DNA of 64,000 nt from Cepaea nemoralis. Its lineage: Eukaryota; Mollusca; Gastropoda; Stylommatophora; Helicidae. The stretch is taken from the NCBI GenBank assembly GCA_014155875.1, contig JACEFZ010017885.1:1-64000 (forward strand), read 5' to 3'. A program made the translations under genes and the position numbers. Under the pieces are notes generated by a model that was not told the origin of the DNA, searched no databases, and saw nothing but the letters and a program-made list of their open reading frames with translations. Of the stretch, positions 34,925-49,546 are shown piece by piece. Positions within the stretch are counted from its first letter, which is position 1, and each line of letters starts with the position of its first letter.

Positions 34925-34958
<34 letters not shown>

Positions 34959-37900
34959 ATGCCATGCCGATAAGCGTGGGCGATCATGTTTCGCCATCTC
35001 ACTCAATCACCAGAGTCGTGGATCAGCTCCGTGTTTCTGTCTCGACGGTGCCACATGGCCAAGCCACCCAGGTATTTACTTATCTGTCTTTCCCTTGGTC
35101 TCTTCCCTTCGATCTTGCCAGTTGTCACAAAATTCACCAATTAATTTCTTCTCATAATATGCCCACAAAATTTTGACTGTCTACGTCTATTGTCTATAAT
35201 CAGTTTACGATCTTCATTTGTTTCTTGAAGGACTTGTTCACTGGGTTTTCTGTCTGTCCATGGTATTTTTTGCATTTTCCTCAGAAACCACAAAACCACA
35301 GCCATCAGATGTTTCTCACCTTGTCTGCTCATTGTCCATGCTTCACGTACATAGACAAGTAGAGGTTCTATGTAGCACTTCAACACTCTTTGTCACGTTT
35401 CAGTTGATATCTTTTTAGTTGGTCAGTATGTTTTTCATCTTGCAAAAGGCTACTTTCGCAATAGCTATTCTTGTTCTAATCTCTTCAAGGCATCTCTCAT
35501 CATGATGTTATGACTCGTTCCGAGATAACTCTACCGATTCACTTGTTTAAGAATATGCCCATTTACTTGTATATTACATTGTGGTAATTTCCTTCTTCCT
35601 AGTGACGACCCTAATATGTGTCTTCTTACAATTCAATTCTAACCCTAGTTGTTCACTGTGTGCAACAACCGCATCTAGTAAATCTTGCAGGTCCTGTTCA
35701 TTGTCTGCAATCAAGACTGTATCATTAGCGTATATAATAGTCTTGATGTATCGTCCCCCAATGATGATTTCTTCTATCTCTTTTATATTTCTGAAAATAT
35801 TTTCACTGTACAGGGCAAAATGATCTGAGACATTACACATCCTTGTCTCACAGGCAGACAGACAGACGGACACACATAGATTATTCATTATAAATATTAT
35901 AAATATGTACATATGTGTAAATTGGACATTCTTAAATCAAAGATTGTTCCGTGATGTCTATTGAGAGTAACTGTTAATTAATTTCTATATATACTTTTTC
36001 ACATACTGAAATGTAACCTGTTTCGACATTCTGATATTAGATTAAATGTGTTGTTATCTTAATATCAAAAGCTTGACAATGAAACTCTTTCTTTCTCTGT
36101 CTGTAGCTGCCACTGTACTGTCAGACATCTTTTGCCATTGTTATCATCCCACTTACACCATTTTTCCCTCGTGTACATCTGTCATTGGTCTCTATCATTT
36201 GTTTTTAGTTAAAAAGAGTTAGTTGCAAATGCGTTTTCTGACTGTTTGTAGTATTTTCAGCAGTATATTGTCTAATTTTATTTAAATAGTCTACACACAG
36301 TCAAACGCCCACACAATCTTTGTCGACCTACGTAAAGAGGCCTGCCCGATGGATTTGTTTCCTCGTCGGTTGCTAGGATACATTAGAGTGTCGGAGATTC
36401 ATTGCCCTGACTTGAGTGCTGACTACAGTTGCAGCAACAACCACAGTGGACACCTGGAGTTTTGATCTGATGACGTTTATGACATCCTTATTAGCATCCG
36501 TGGCACAATCCGCTGCGCCAGAGAATCTTGAAACCTCGTTTGCTTTATTCTTTGACGAATCTGGAGAAGGTATTGTTTGCTTTACTGACAAGAGAAAATA
36601 ATGTTTTCGGTCAGTGATTTTATAAATATTTTAGACTGCTGCAGAAAACAGACTTACAAAGAAGATGAGTCAGTTAATTAGGAGGTCACAGATAGTCAGT
36701 TAGTTAAGAGGTCACAGACAGTCAGTTAGTTAGGAGGTCACAGACAGTCAGTTAGTTAGGAGGTCACAGACAGTCAGTTAGTTAGGAGGTCACAGACAGT
36801 CAGTTAGTTAGGAGGTCACATATATTTAGTTAAGATGTCACAGATAGTTAGTTAAGAGGTCACAGATAGTTTGTTAAGAAGTCACAGACAGTTAGTTAGT
36901 TAGGAGGTCACTGACAGTTAGTTAGAAGGTTACAGATAGTTAGATAAGAGTTCATATACGGTTAGCTAAGAGGTCACATATAGTTAGCTAAGAGACAACA
37001 GATAGTTAGTTAAGAGGTCACAGATAGTTAGTTAAGAGGTCACAGATAGTCAGTTAGTTAAGAGGTCACAGATAGTCAGTTAGGTAAGACGTCACAGACA
37101 CTTAGTTAAGACGTCACAGATAGTTAGTTAAGAGGACACATATTGTCAGTTAGGTAAAAGTTCACAAATAGTTAGTTAAGAGACCATATATAGTTAGATA
37201 AGAGGTCACAGATAGTTAGTTAAGAGATCACATATAGTTAGTTAAGAGGACACATATTGTCAGTTAGGTAAAAAGTTCACATATAGTTAGTTAAGAGACC
37301 ATATATAGTTAGATAAGAGGTCACAGATAGTTAGTTAAGAGTTCACATATAGTTAGTTAAGAGGACACATATTGTCAGTTAGGTAAAAGTTCACATATAG
37401 TTAGCTAAGAGACCATATATAGTTAGATAAGAGGTCACAGATAGTTAGTTAAGAGTTCACATATAGTTAGTTAAGAGGACACATATTGTCAGTTAGGTAA
37501 AAGTTCACATATAGTTAGCTAAGAGACCATATATAGTTAGTTAAGACGTCACAGATAGTTAGTTAAGAGGACACATATTGTCAGTTAGGTAAAAGTTCAC
37601 ATATAGTTAGCTAAGAGACCATATATAGTTAGTTAAGACGTCACAGATAGTTAGTTAAGAGGACACATATTGTCAGTTAGGTAAAAGTTCACATATAGTT
37701 AGCTAAGAGGACACATATTGTCAGTTAGGTAAAAGTTCACATATAGTTAGTTAAGAGGTCACAGATAGTCAATTAGGTTAGAGGTCACAGATAGTTAGTT
37801 AAGAGGTCACATATTGTCAGTTAGGTAAAAGTTCACATATAGTTAGTTAAGAGACCATATATAGTTAGTTAAGAGGTCACAGATAGTCAGTTAAGAGGTC

Positions 37901-40900
37901 ACAGATAGTTAGTTAAGAGGTCACAGATAGTCAGTTAAGAGGTCACAGATAGTTAGTTAAGAGGTCACAGATAGTCAGTTAAGAGGTCACAGATAGTTAG
38001 TTAAGAGGTCACAGATAGTTAGTTAAGAGGTCACAGATAGTCAGTTAAGAGGTCACAGATAGTTAGTTAAGAGGTCACAGAGGGTCAGTTAAGAGGTCAC
38101 AGATAGTCAGTTAAGACGTCACAGATAGTTAGGTAAGAGGACACATATTGTAAGTTAGGTAAAAGTTCACATATAGTTAGTTAAGAGGTCACAGATAGTC
38201 AGTTAAGACGTCACAGATAGTTAGTTAAGAGGACACATATTGTCAGTTAGGTAAAAGTTCACATATAGTTAGTTAAGAGGTCACAGATAGTCAATTAGGT
38301 TAGAGGTCACAGATAGTTAGTTAAGAGGTCACATATTGTCAGTTAGGTAAAAGTTCACATATAGTTAGTTAAGAGACCATATATAGTTAGTTAAGAGGTC
38401 ACAGATAGTCAGTTAAGAGGTCACAGATAGTTAGTTAAGAGGTCACAGATAGTCAGTTAAGAGGTCACAGATAGTCAGTTAAGAGGTCACAGATAGTTAG
38501 TTAAGAGGTCACAGATAGTCAGTTAAGAGGTCACAGATAGTCAGTTAAGACGTCACAGATAGTTAGTTAAGAGGACACATATTGTCAGTTAGGTAAAAGT
38601 TCACATATAGTTAGTTAAGAGACCATATATAGTTAGTTAAGACGTCACAGATAGTTAGTTAAGAGGACACATATTGTCAGTTAGGTAAAAGTTCACATAT
38701 AGTTAGCTAAGAGGACACATATTGTCAGTTAGGTAAAAGTTCACATATAGTTAGTTAAGAGGTCACAGATAGTCAATTAGGTTAGAGGTCACAGATAGTT
38801 AGTTAAGAGGTCACATATTGTCAGTTAGGTAAAAGTTCACATATAGTTAGTTAAGAGACCATATATAGTTAGTTAAGAGGTCACAGATAGTCAGTTAAGA
38901 GGTCACAGATAGTCAATTAGGTTAGAGGTCACAGATAGTTAGTTAAGAGGACACATATTGTCAGTTAGGTAAAAGTTCACATATAGTTAGTTAAGAGACC
39001 ATATATAGTCAGTTAAGAGGTCACAGATAGTCGGTTAAGAGGTCACAGATAGTCAATTAGGTTAGAGGTCACAGATAGTTAGTTAAGAGGTCACATATTG
39101 TCAGTTAGGTAAAAGTTCACATATAGTTAGTTAAGAGACCATATATAGTCAGTTAAGAGGTCACAGATAGTCAGTTAAGAGGACACATATTGTCAGTTAG
39201 GTAAAAGTTCACATATAGTTAGCTAAGAGGACACATATTGTCAGTTAGGTAAAAGTTGACATATAGTTAGCTAAGAGGACACATATTTTCAGTTAGGTAA
39301 AAGTTCACATATAGTTAGTTAAGAGGACACATATTGTCAGTTAGGTAAAAGTTCACATATAGTTAGCTAAGAGACCATATATAGTTAGTTAAGAGGTCAC
39401 AGATATTCAGTTAAGAGGTCACAGATAGTCAGTTAGGTTAGAGGTCACAGATAGTTAAGAGGTCGCAGATAGTTAAGAGATCACAGATAGTCAGTTTGTT
39501 CGGAGGACACATATAGTCAGTTAATTAAGAGGTCACATATAGTCAGTTAAATAAGAGGTCACAGATAGTCAGTTAGTTAAGATATCTGAGTTGAGTGCGT
39601 GGCGCGATACCGTGAGCTGTGAATTTCGTTTGGAATGGTTTTACATCTGTTCGCGTTTTTTTTTAGCATGAAGTGCATGTTCGGAACGATAGCGGTCAGC
39701 CTGTCGCTTGGAATTGATTGGATTGCCTGTTTGGTTCATGAGAGCATTTTTCTCGGAGACTCATGGGGGACGTCGCTGGAGCTACGGTGTTCGTGCTCTG
39801 TGCGATGCTTTCAACGGGCCGCCCTGCCGACAGGGACCGAGCCATATGGGATAAATCCCGGGGCAATGAAGTCGACCCTCTCGGCTTTTAATGCAGTAAT
39901 GTGTGGCTGCTGGTTGTCTGGTGACTTCTGCCAAGTAGCAGAACAGAGAATATGACGCAAAACTAAAGTCGCGATGAAATCGCGAAACCAATATCTAGGA
40001 GTATCGAATGGGCTGACGTAGAACGGAGAACACATCAGGGAGAATTGTCAACAACAACAAAGATTCGGATCACAGAGCTCCACCAGAGAAGCAGCACGTC
40101 GAAGTTGCCTGGAACTTAGAAGGATATTTACTGGCAGGACAACCGTACTCATGGCCAACACATATTAGAAAGGAGAACCATAATAGTATGGCATCTTACA
40201 TGGCAAACGAAATATATTTGACAGATGCGGAATATTAGATTGAAACTTAGAATTTCACAGCAGAAGGACACTTTGGCAACCGTGCAGAGGACTGAAGGAC
40301 TGCGATACGGACTTGATAGTTCTTTGTAGCTAGTCTGGTCAACAGTTGATGATTTATAATTAATGTTATTATGATCGTCCCGTCTGGAAATAACAGACCT
40401 GGTCGAAATCAATTATGATTTCATGAAATTGTCTGATTGATCATGCAGCACGAGAATGTGGGCAAATAAACTTGGCCTCATGAATTAGATTGCCGGCCTT
40501 CGAGTCCTTTCATTGATGTTCAGTTGATGCTTCGTTGACATTCGCTGGATTGTGTCTGCGGACCCTAGACCTGTTATATTTGAGCTTATTCTGTTGAAGT
40601 TATGCAGGACACGTCTCAGCAACTGCCGCTTCCATCGACGGTGAACTGTATATTCCGTGGAGGACTTTTGTGGTGGCATTTTGACGGCGGTATTATGTAC
40701 AGTGTTATTGTGCATGCTGTTGGCTTGTCGAGACTCCTGTCTATTCCACTTTTCACATAGGGCAGTGAGGAGCATTTCGTGTGATATGCACTGGCACAGA
40801 AACGGAGCATAATGGGGACGACCCGTTGCCGTGAAGTTGGAACCGCGGCAAACTAACCAGTTAAGAGAACAAGATTGTCGATTAGTTAGAAGGTCACAAA

Positions 40901-41348
40901 TAGTCAGTTAGTTAAGAGGTCATATATATTTAATTATGAGGTCCCAGATAGCCAGTTAGTTAGGAGGCCACAGATTGTAAATTGGGAGGTCAAAGATAGT
41001 CATTTAGTTAGGACGTCACTGACAGTCAATAAATTAGGAGATCACTGATAGTCAATTAGTTAAGAGGCCACAGATAGTCAATTAGTATGAGGTCACAGGT
41101 AATCAGTTTGTTAGGAGATATCAGAAAGTCAATTAGTGAGAGCAAGAACACTTAGGGCTAGAAGAGTTACAGAGAGACAGTCGCCTGGTCAGTCAGTATA
41201 GTCAGTTAATTTAGAATAGACAGAGGAAGCCAGTCATTGAAGGGTATTTAGAATCAACTCACTGTTACAATCACAACATGCTATTAGATGTGAGATGTTT
41301 AACTAGTGTCCTAGTCAGAAATATGTAGTCGTAAAGATATGAACAGAT

Positions 41349-41426
<78 letters not shown>

Positions 41427-41442
41427 GAGAGAGAGAGAAAGC

Positions 41443-41498
<56 letters not shown>

Positions 41499-44400
41499 AA
41501 GCGAGAGAGAGAGAAAGCGAGAGAGAGAGAGAAAGCGAGAGAGAGAAAGAGAGAGAGAGAAAGCGAGAGAGAGAGAGAAAGCGAGAGAGAGAGAGAAAGC
41601 GAGAGAGAGAATACGAGAGAGAGAGAGCGAGAGAGAGAGAGAGAGAAAGTGAGTGAGAGAGAGAGAGAGAGAGAGTGAGAGAGAGAGAAATTAAAACACC
41701 ATGTAAGCGTGAGTTAAATTATCGTGTAAGAGGAATCTAGGGAGGGTGAAAGGGAGAATTTAATCACCATGCAAGTGAGAGTTAACTCATCATGTATTCA
41801 TGTATTAAGAAAGATAAATTTAAATCATCTTATATGGAAGAGTTAAAAAATCACACATAAAAGAGGTAAATCATCATGTATGTTAGTTTGTTAGTCAGGT
41901 AGTCGACAGAGCATCCTCATTGCACATCGAACCATTCTGTCCTCAGTAAATCCCGCAGCGTTTAGCGACTGACGACACCAGTTCTGTGTTGGTTTATTAA
42001 TCTTCTTTGTCATCCCGCTGCTGAGGATGAGGACGGAGCACTTATGGGAATGCCCCGAATGCTGTGATGTCGATTCCTAAATCAATCAATCAATCAATCA
42101 ATCCCGCGTAGTGTTCTTGTTTTGCCAACCCTCTTTTAACTTTCTGTTCTCGGAGCCTGACCATGGTTGTAGATTCACAGTCATCATTTGGTTCTCGCGA
42201 ACGACTTACTTCTCGTAGAGCATTCAGAATGTCAGCCTGGTCCATGGCTCGTTCGCCTTCCATAGTAGCCTTACCTGCAAGCTCTTCAGCCCGCTCATTT
42301 CCTCGTACACCCGCATGCCCTGGCACGAAAATGGAACTAATCCTTGCCAGCCGAGACAGCAATGATTCTCTTCGGATCCACTTCGTCTCTATCTACTTGA
42401 GCATGCTCATTGAGTCACTAAGTAAACATGCCCTAGTCAGGCTACTTGTGGTCAAAGCCAGAGCACTAGAATCTTCCTTCACAATTCTCCCTCCGACATG
42501 AGCCGTAAAAGCCCATGAACTTTTCACTCGTCGAACGTCCGACCCATCTGTGTAAATGACAGCATCACCCTCCAAAGAATTCTCGAAAATCAAAGCCTGT
42601 ACTTCCGTCTATACAGCAGCTGGATTTTCTTGGTTGCATTTTCTGTCTAGTTGAATGCAAACTGAAAAGGACGTACATAAATCTGTTGGCATTTGTACCC
42701 AATCCTCAAGTGAACATACCTGTTGAAGAATGTCTTCGACCTGACACATCCACGACTTTCCTCTTTTTAACCTGCTGCACTTTACCTTCTTAATTTCACT
42801 GTGCAGTTGATGTGTGTTTGCGTTGACTGAGGTAGGCACATGCTTTGCAAATTTGTATTCTGTCCCCATTGGTTGGGAAATCAAGAAGTTAGCATTTCGC
42901 CCTGCATGCTGTATCTCTTGTGCATCCAAGAATAATACGCATAGCTTCGTTCTGTATCCTTTTCATCCTTTCCATCTGCTTACGGCTGATAGTCAGGATC
43001 GTCACCGCATACTCCAAAAAAGAAAGGACCAGACTCTCGTAAAGGAGACATAGATGGCGCTGCTCACAATTTGCCGCCGCCATCACCCGCATTGCAAGCA
43101 AACCTCGCATTGCCTGTGTTATCACCCGGTCTATGTGCTCATGATAAGCAAGGCTTCGATCAAAACGTATCCCCAGGTTGTTCGTAGCCTGCGTTCTTTC
43201 CACCGTCTCTGTACACAGATTTACAGTTGGTGTTGGAGCGTTGACAATATAGTTGTTCAAAGAGAACCATGTCACTGCTGCCTTCGTTGGGTTGACCATT
43301 GCCCCAGATTCCGCACACCAAGTGCTTATGCGATTTAGTTCTGTTTGTAGATACACAGCAACCCAATGTATATCCTTACCCTGACGATATACTAACACAT
43401 CGTCGGCATATGACAATGTCCTCCCCGGTCCTCTGATCTCAATCAATCAATCATGTGCCATGCCGGAAAGCGTGGGCGGTCATGATTCGCCATTTCACTC
43501 GATCACCAGAGTCGTGGATCAGCTCAGTGTTCCTGCCACGTCCATGCCATGTGGCCAAGCCATCCAGGTATTTTCCTCTCGGTCTTCCTCTTGGTCTGTT
43601 CCCTTCGATCTTGCCAGCTGTCACTAAGTTCTCCAGTCCATTTCTTGTCATAACATGTCCAAAAAATTTTGACTGTCTACGTCTAATTTCTCTAATCAAT
43701 TTACGATTTTCATTTGTCTCCTGTAGTACTTGGTCATTGGTTTTTCTATCTGTCCATGGTATTCTTTGCATTTTCCTCAGAAACCACATTTTTGCAGCCA
43801 TCAGATGTTTTTCAGCTTGACTGCACATTGTCCAAGTTTCACATCCATACAAAAGAACAGGTTCTATGTATCCCCTCAACACTCTTTTTCTCGTTTCAAT
43901 TGACATCATTTTATTGGTCAGAATGTTTTTCATCTTGCTAAAGGCTACTTTCGCAATGGCGATTTTTGTTCTAATCTCTTCAAGGCATCTGCCATCAGAT
44001 GTTATGACTGTTCCGAGATAATTGAACCGATTCACTTGTTGAAGAATATTCCCATTTACTTGTATATTACATTGTGGTGCTTCGTGCCTCCTAGTGACGA
44101 CCATAACCTGTGTCTTCCTACAATTTAATTCCAACCCCAGCTGCTCACTGTGTACAACCACAGCTTCTACTAATTGTTGCAGATCCAACCTCTCTAAGAT
44201 CTCTAACCTCTGATCTGCTCGCCGGTAATTCTCACAATGTAGGCGTTATACAGCACCGAGGATAATGGTGATACCCGTGGCAAGCCCGGATATATTGTTT
44301 TTGGTTCAGAAGTCCAACTGCCACATCTAAAAACTACTTTCCGTTGGAAGAGGGCTGCGGCGATCCAACTAACGAGGAATGGAATTATCTTGAGTTCAAG

Positions 44401-47400
44401 AAGCTGAAACATTAAGAAATCCAATGATACTCTGTTGTACGCATCTTCAAGATCAATCGCCGCAGCACATGTTTCAATTCCTGAGTGAAAACCTTCATAA
44501 ACATCATGGGCAAAAACTGCTGCATTGGTCCAGGTTTCTCTGCTTGGACGGTACCCTCCAAGGGCAGGTGGGAAACAACCTTGCCTTTCTAGGTGACTTG
44601 ATATTTTCCTGACAATTGTCGGTACACATATCGATGTCGTCATATCTTATACCATCTGGCCCTGGTGCGCTGTTTTTCATTCGTCGAAGCACAACCCTGA
44701 TCTCTGTCACTGTCACTGTGTCTTCAGCTACAATGTTCTGCGCCTTATACCTATCTGAGGTAACCACCTTGGCAACATTTCGCCCTCTCATGTCTGTCTG
44801 GTTGCTCTGCTCCAGATAGCGTTCAAAAAGGTCTTTGCCCTTATTCTCGTCAGATCTCTGCCAGATAAGGTCAGCGCTTTGAATGTCAGGAACACTCTTA
44901 TTCTTGACTACCCCATTCATACTTTTATGTAGTCACCAGAACAATTTCAGTGACTTGTCTGTGTTTATTCTTTGACACAACTCTGCCTATTTTTCACTTT
45001 TAACCATTTTAATCAGTTTTTGTTGTTTTGTTTTAAAATAGCTAACTTTAGTGTTCATCTCTCTTTCCAAGTGCACAATAAGACTAGGATGGGCAACTCT
45101 GTTCTTCTTGACGTTTTGACATTTCCTTACAGCACCACGATTATCCATCCAGGCCTTTTCCACCTCACAGTTCCATCAAGGTGGCTGCTCCCAGCTTTTT
45201 TTCCTGCCTTGATGATTCCTGCGCTTGTAGCGCCTGATTTTACTCACCACTGAACTGTCATACTTGAAAGTGTTGACTGTTGACTTATGCTGTCTGGTTC
45301 TGCCGTTCTCCACCAATATTCTGCAGGGGTGGTGGTGGCTGCCATTGTGCCACATGACACCCCCATCTACAAACTGTATTGAGTGATGGAGAAACCAGCA
45401 CCATGTAAATAACACTGTCCTTATCAATTGGACGACTTGCTGTCCTGGTGACACAGCCACTGTTGATACAAACAATGTCACTTGTTTCAAGTGACGCCTC
45501 GAGCTCCTCCCCCTGTGTGTTGGAAGTAATGTTACTCCAATTATGTGCCTTTGGTGTTGAAATCACCACAGAAAATGACATTCCTCTCATGACATTCATA
45601 TTCACTCAGACACTGCCACCTCTGAGAATCCACACTCACGTTACAGGCATAAACATTACCCAACACGAATGATAGAGCAGATTGAACTCTAACAGCCTGT
45701 ATTTGTATTTCGTCCCTGTCCCACCTAGATATGTCCATTTCTGAAGCCACTATGCTGTCTCGAATCAGCATCGCCATTCCCAGGTGTCGCCTGTTGTAAT
45801 AACATTTGAATCCGGCCATATTTAGTGAACTGACTCCAAGTCTCGTCTCCCGAAGCGTTACTACATCGTTTCTGTATGCCAGGCTTTCCAAAATGGGGCC
45901 ACGTTAATTTGCGCTGGCACAGATCCAATACAGAATACTCCTGTTCTTGAGACCCAGACGGTTGCATCTTCGCCGGTAACGCCTGGCTCCCCTGTCGCTT
46001 ACGTCGTTGACCTCGTCTAGTCGGTGGTTTGTTTACCCTTTGTACGGGGCATAAACGCTGGTCTGCCATGATGAAGAAAACATAAACACTCACTACACAC
46101 CACTAGTGTGCTAAGCAGTAACCTAAACATGCTGCGAAAAGCACTCTGGACTGATTCGCACAAATGCACGAAACTCCGTTGCACCGGCGAAAATCTTGAG
46201 AGGAAATTCCTGATTTACACCCTAGCGCAGAAATTACACGCACGAAATGAAATTATCCATCTTCTACGTGACAAAAGGTGCTGTTTCCATCATCATGTAT
46301 GAGAAAGTTAAATCATCTTGTATGAAAGAGTTAACACATCACATATGAGAGAAATAAATCATCATGCATGAGAGAGTTAAATCATAATGTATGAGGGAGT
46401 TAAATCATCACATATGAGAGAGTTAAATCATCATGTTTGAGAGAGATAAATCACCATGTATGAGAAAGTTCAATCATCTTGTATGAAAGAGTTAAATCAT
46501 TACATATGAGAGAGGTAAATCATCATGTAAGAGAGAGTTAACAATCAAGTATATGAGAGGTAAATAATCCTGTATGAAAGCGTAAATCATCAAGTATGAG
46601 GGTGTTAAATAATCGTGTATGAGAGAGAGTTAAATAATCATGTATGATAGAGTTAAATCATAATGTATAAGGGAGTTAGTTCATCCCATATAAGAGGGTT
46701 AAATCATCATGTATGAGAAATTTAAACCATCTTGTATGAAAGAGTTAAATCATCACATATGAGTGAGGTAAACCACCACGTATGAGAGAGTTAAATAATC
46801 CTGTATGAGGGAATTAAACAATCATGTATAAGAGAGTTAAATAATCCTGTATGAAAAAAGTAAATCATCCAGTATGAGAGAGTTAAATAATCGTGTATGA
46901 GGGAATTAAACAATCATGTATAAGAGAGTTAAATAATCCTGTATGAAAGAGTAAATCATCATGTATGGAGGAGTTAAATAATCACGAATGAGACTGTTAA
47001 ATATTCCAGTATGATGGAGTTAAATAATTCTGTATGAGATTGTTAAATAATCATGTATGAGAGAGTTAAATAATCACGTATGAGAGAGTTAAATAATCAT
47101 GCATAAGATATCTAATTCTTCATGCATGAGAAAGTTAAATCATCATGTATGAGAAAGTTAAATCATTACATATGAGAGAGTTAAATCAGTATGTATTAGA
47201 GAAATAAACCATCACATATGGAGAGTTAAATCATTATGTATTGGAGAGGTGAACCATCACATATGAGAGAGTTAAATCACTATGTATTAGAGAGGTAAAC
47301 CATCACATATGAGAGAGTTAAATCACTATGTATTAGAGAGGTAAACCATCACGTATGAGAGAATTAAATCATTATGTATTAGAGAGGTAAACCATCAAGT

Positions 47401-49509
47401 ATGAGAGAGTTAAATCACTATGTATTAGAGAGGTAAACCATCACGTATGAGAGAGTTAAATCACTATGTATTAGAGAGGTAAATCATCACATATGAGAGA
47501 GTTAAATCACTATATATTAGAGAGGTAAACCATCACGTATGAGAGAGTTAAATCACTATGTATTAGAGAGGTAAACCATCACGTATGAGAGAGGTTAAAT
47601 AACTATGTAAGTAGAGAGGTAAATCATCACATATGAGAGAGTAAATCACTATGCTATTAGAGAGGTAAACCATACACGTATGAGAGAAGTTAAATCACTA
47701 TTTATTAGAGAGGTGAACCATCACGTATGAGAGAGTTAAATCACTATGTATTAGAGAGGTAAACATCACGTATGAGAGAGTTAAATCACTATGTATTAGA
47801 GAGGTAAACCATCACATATGAGAGAGTTAAATCACTATGTATTAGAGAGGTAAACCATCACGTATGGAGAGTTAAACCATCACGTATGAGAGAGTTAAAT
47901 CACTATGTATTAGAGAGGTAAACCATCACGTATGAGAGAGTTAAATCACTATGTATTAGAGAGGTAAACCATCACGTATGAGAGAGTTAAATCACTATGT
48001 ATTAGAGAGGTAAACCATCACAGTATGAGAGAGTTAAATCACTATGTATTAGAGAGGTAAACCATCACGTATGAGAGAGTTAAATCACTATGTATTGGAG
48101 AGGTAAAACCATCACGTATGAGAGAGTTAAATCACTATGTATTAGAGAGGTAAACCATCACGTATGAGAGAGTTAAATCACTATGTATTAGAGAGGTAAA
48201 CCATCACGTATGAGAGAGTTAAATCACTATGTATTAGAGAGGTAAACCATCACATATGAGAGAGTTAAATCACTATATATTAGAGAGGTAAACTCACTAC
48301 ATGGAGTAGAGAGGTAAACATCACGTATGAGAGTTAAATCACTATGTATGAGAGGTAAACCATCACGTATGAGAGAGTTAAATCACTATATATTAGAGAG
48401 GTAAACCATCACGTATGAGAGAGTTAAATCACTATATATTAGAGAGGTAAACCATCACGTATGAGAGAGTTAAATCACTATGTATTAGAGAGGTAAACCA
48501 TCACGTATGAGAGAGTTAAATCACTATGTATTAGAGAGGTAAACCATCACATATGAGAGAGTTAAATCACTATGTATTAGAGAGGTAAACCATCACATAT
48601 GAGAGAGTTAAATCACTATATATTAGAGAGGTAAACCATCACATATGAGAGAGTTAAATCACTATATATTAGAGAGGTAAACCATCACATATGAGAGAGT
48701 TAAATCATCACGTATGAGAGAGTTAAATCACTATATATTAGAGAGTTAAACCATCACGTATGAGAGAGTTAAATCATAATGTATGAGAGAGTTAAATCAT
48801 CACGTATGAGAGAGTTAAACCATCACGTATGAGAGAGTTAAATCATAATGTATGAGAGAGTTAAATCATAATGTATGAGAGAGTTAAATCATAATGTATG
48901 AGAGAGTTAAATCATCACGTATGAGAGAGTTAAACCATCACGTATGAGAGAATTAAATCATAATGTATGAGAGAGTTAAATCATAATGTATGAGAGAGTT
49001 AAATCATCACATATGAGAGAGTTAAATCATCACATATGAGAGAGTTAAATCAATCTTCTCAGACCACGTTCTGCTACCGAGCAAGAAGGTCACCAAGACG
49101 GTGATGTTTGAGGTGACCTTGCCGCTAACAAACTGCAGTCATTCGGATAAGGTGACCAACTTGGCAGCAAAAACCAATATTAAGGACGTGGTTGTGATTG
49201 CAACAACATTCTGTATTTATGAACTGATGCTCGCAGTGAGTAGTAAATTACTAACTACCTACCTGTGTGTATGGGTGTGTATTTGTGTATGTGTGTGTTT
49301 GTGTGTGTATGTATGTGGACGTGTGTGTGTTTGTGTATGTATGTGTGTATGTTCGTATATGTATGTGTATATGTTTGTGTTTGTATGAGTGCATGCATGC
49401 AGTGTATGCGAGGGAGTGTGCATTTGTGTGTCATTGAATGTGTGCATAACAGTGAGAGTTTGTGCAAATGATGTAAGTGTGTATGCAGGTATGTATGTGT
49501 GTGTTATGA

Positions 49510-49546
<37 letters not shown>

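Larger units (their letters stand above)
41883..46288 (-). mobile_element. I/Nimb-like LINE, family A copy 2 (ancestral order), in satellite DNA
   Basis: The 13-bp repeats ATCATCATGTATG flank it (41,870-41,882 and 46,289-46,301). The same word belongs to the satellite, so the TSD is suggestive only. On the minus strand the order is 5' UTR (46,288-46,094), endonuclease (46,093-45,200), linker, RT (44,940-42,890), RNase H (42,680-42,110) and a CTAA-like tail. Two later insertions lie inside it. Net length is about 3.5 kb. Stops and frameshifts make it a pseudogene. Confidence 0.88.

Noticed and set aside
36107..36220. Strong acceptor (CTTTCTCTGTCTGTAG) followed by 38 open codons in phase 1
   Set aside because: No convincing donor before the stop. 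GTACAT after TCGT would fit the phase but is weak.
36670..49052. CRISPR-like arrays
   Set aside because: Units are contiguous tandem repeats without unique spacers, in a eukaryotic intron.
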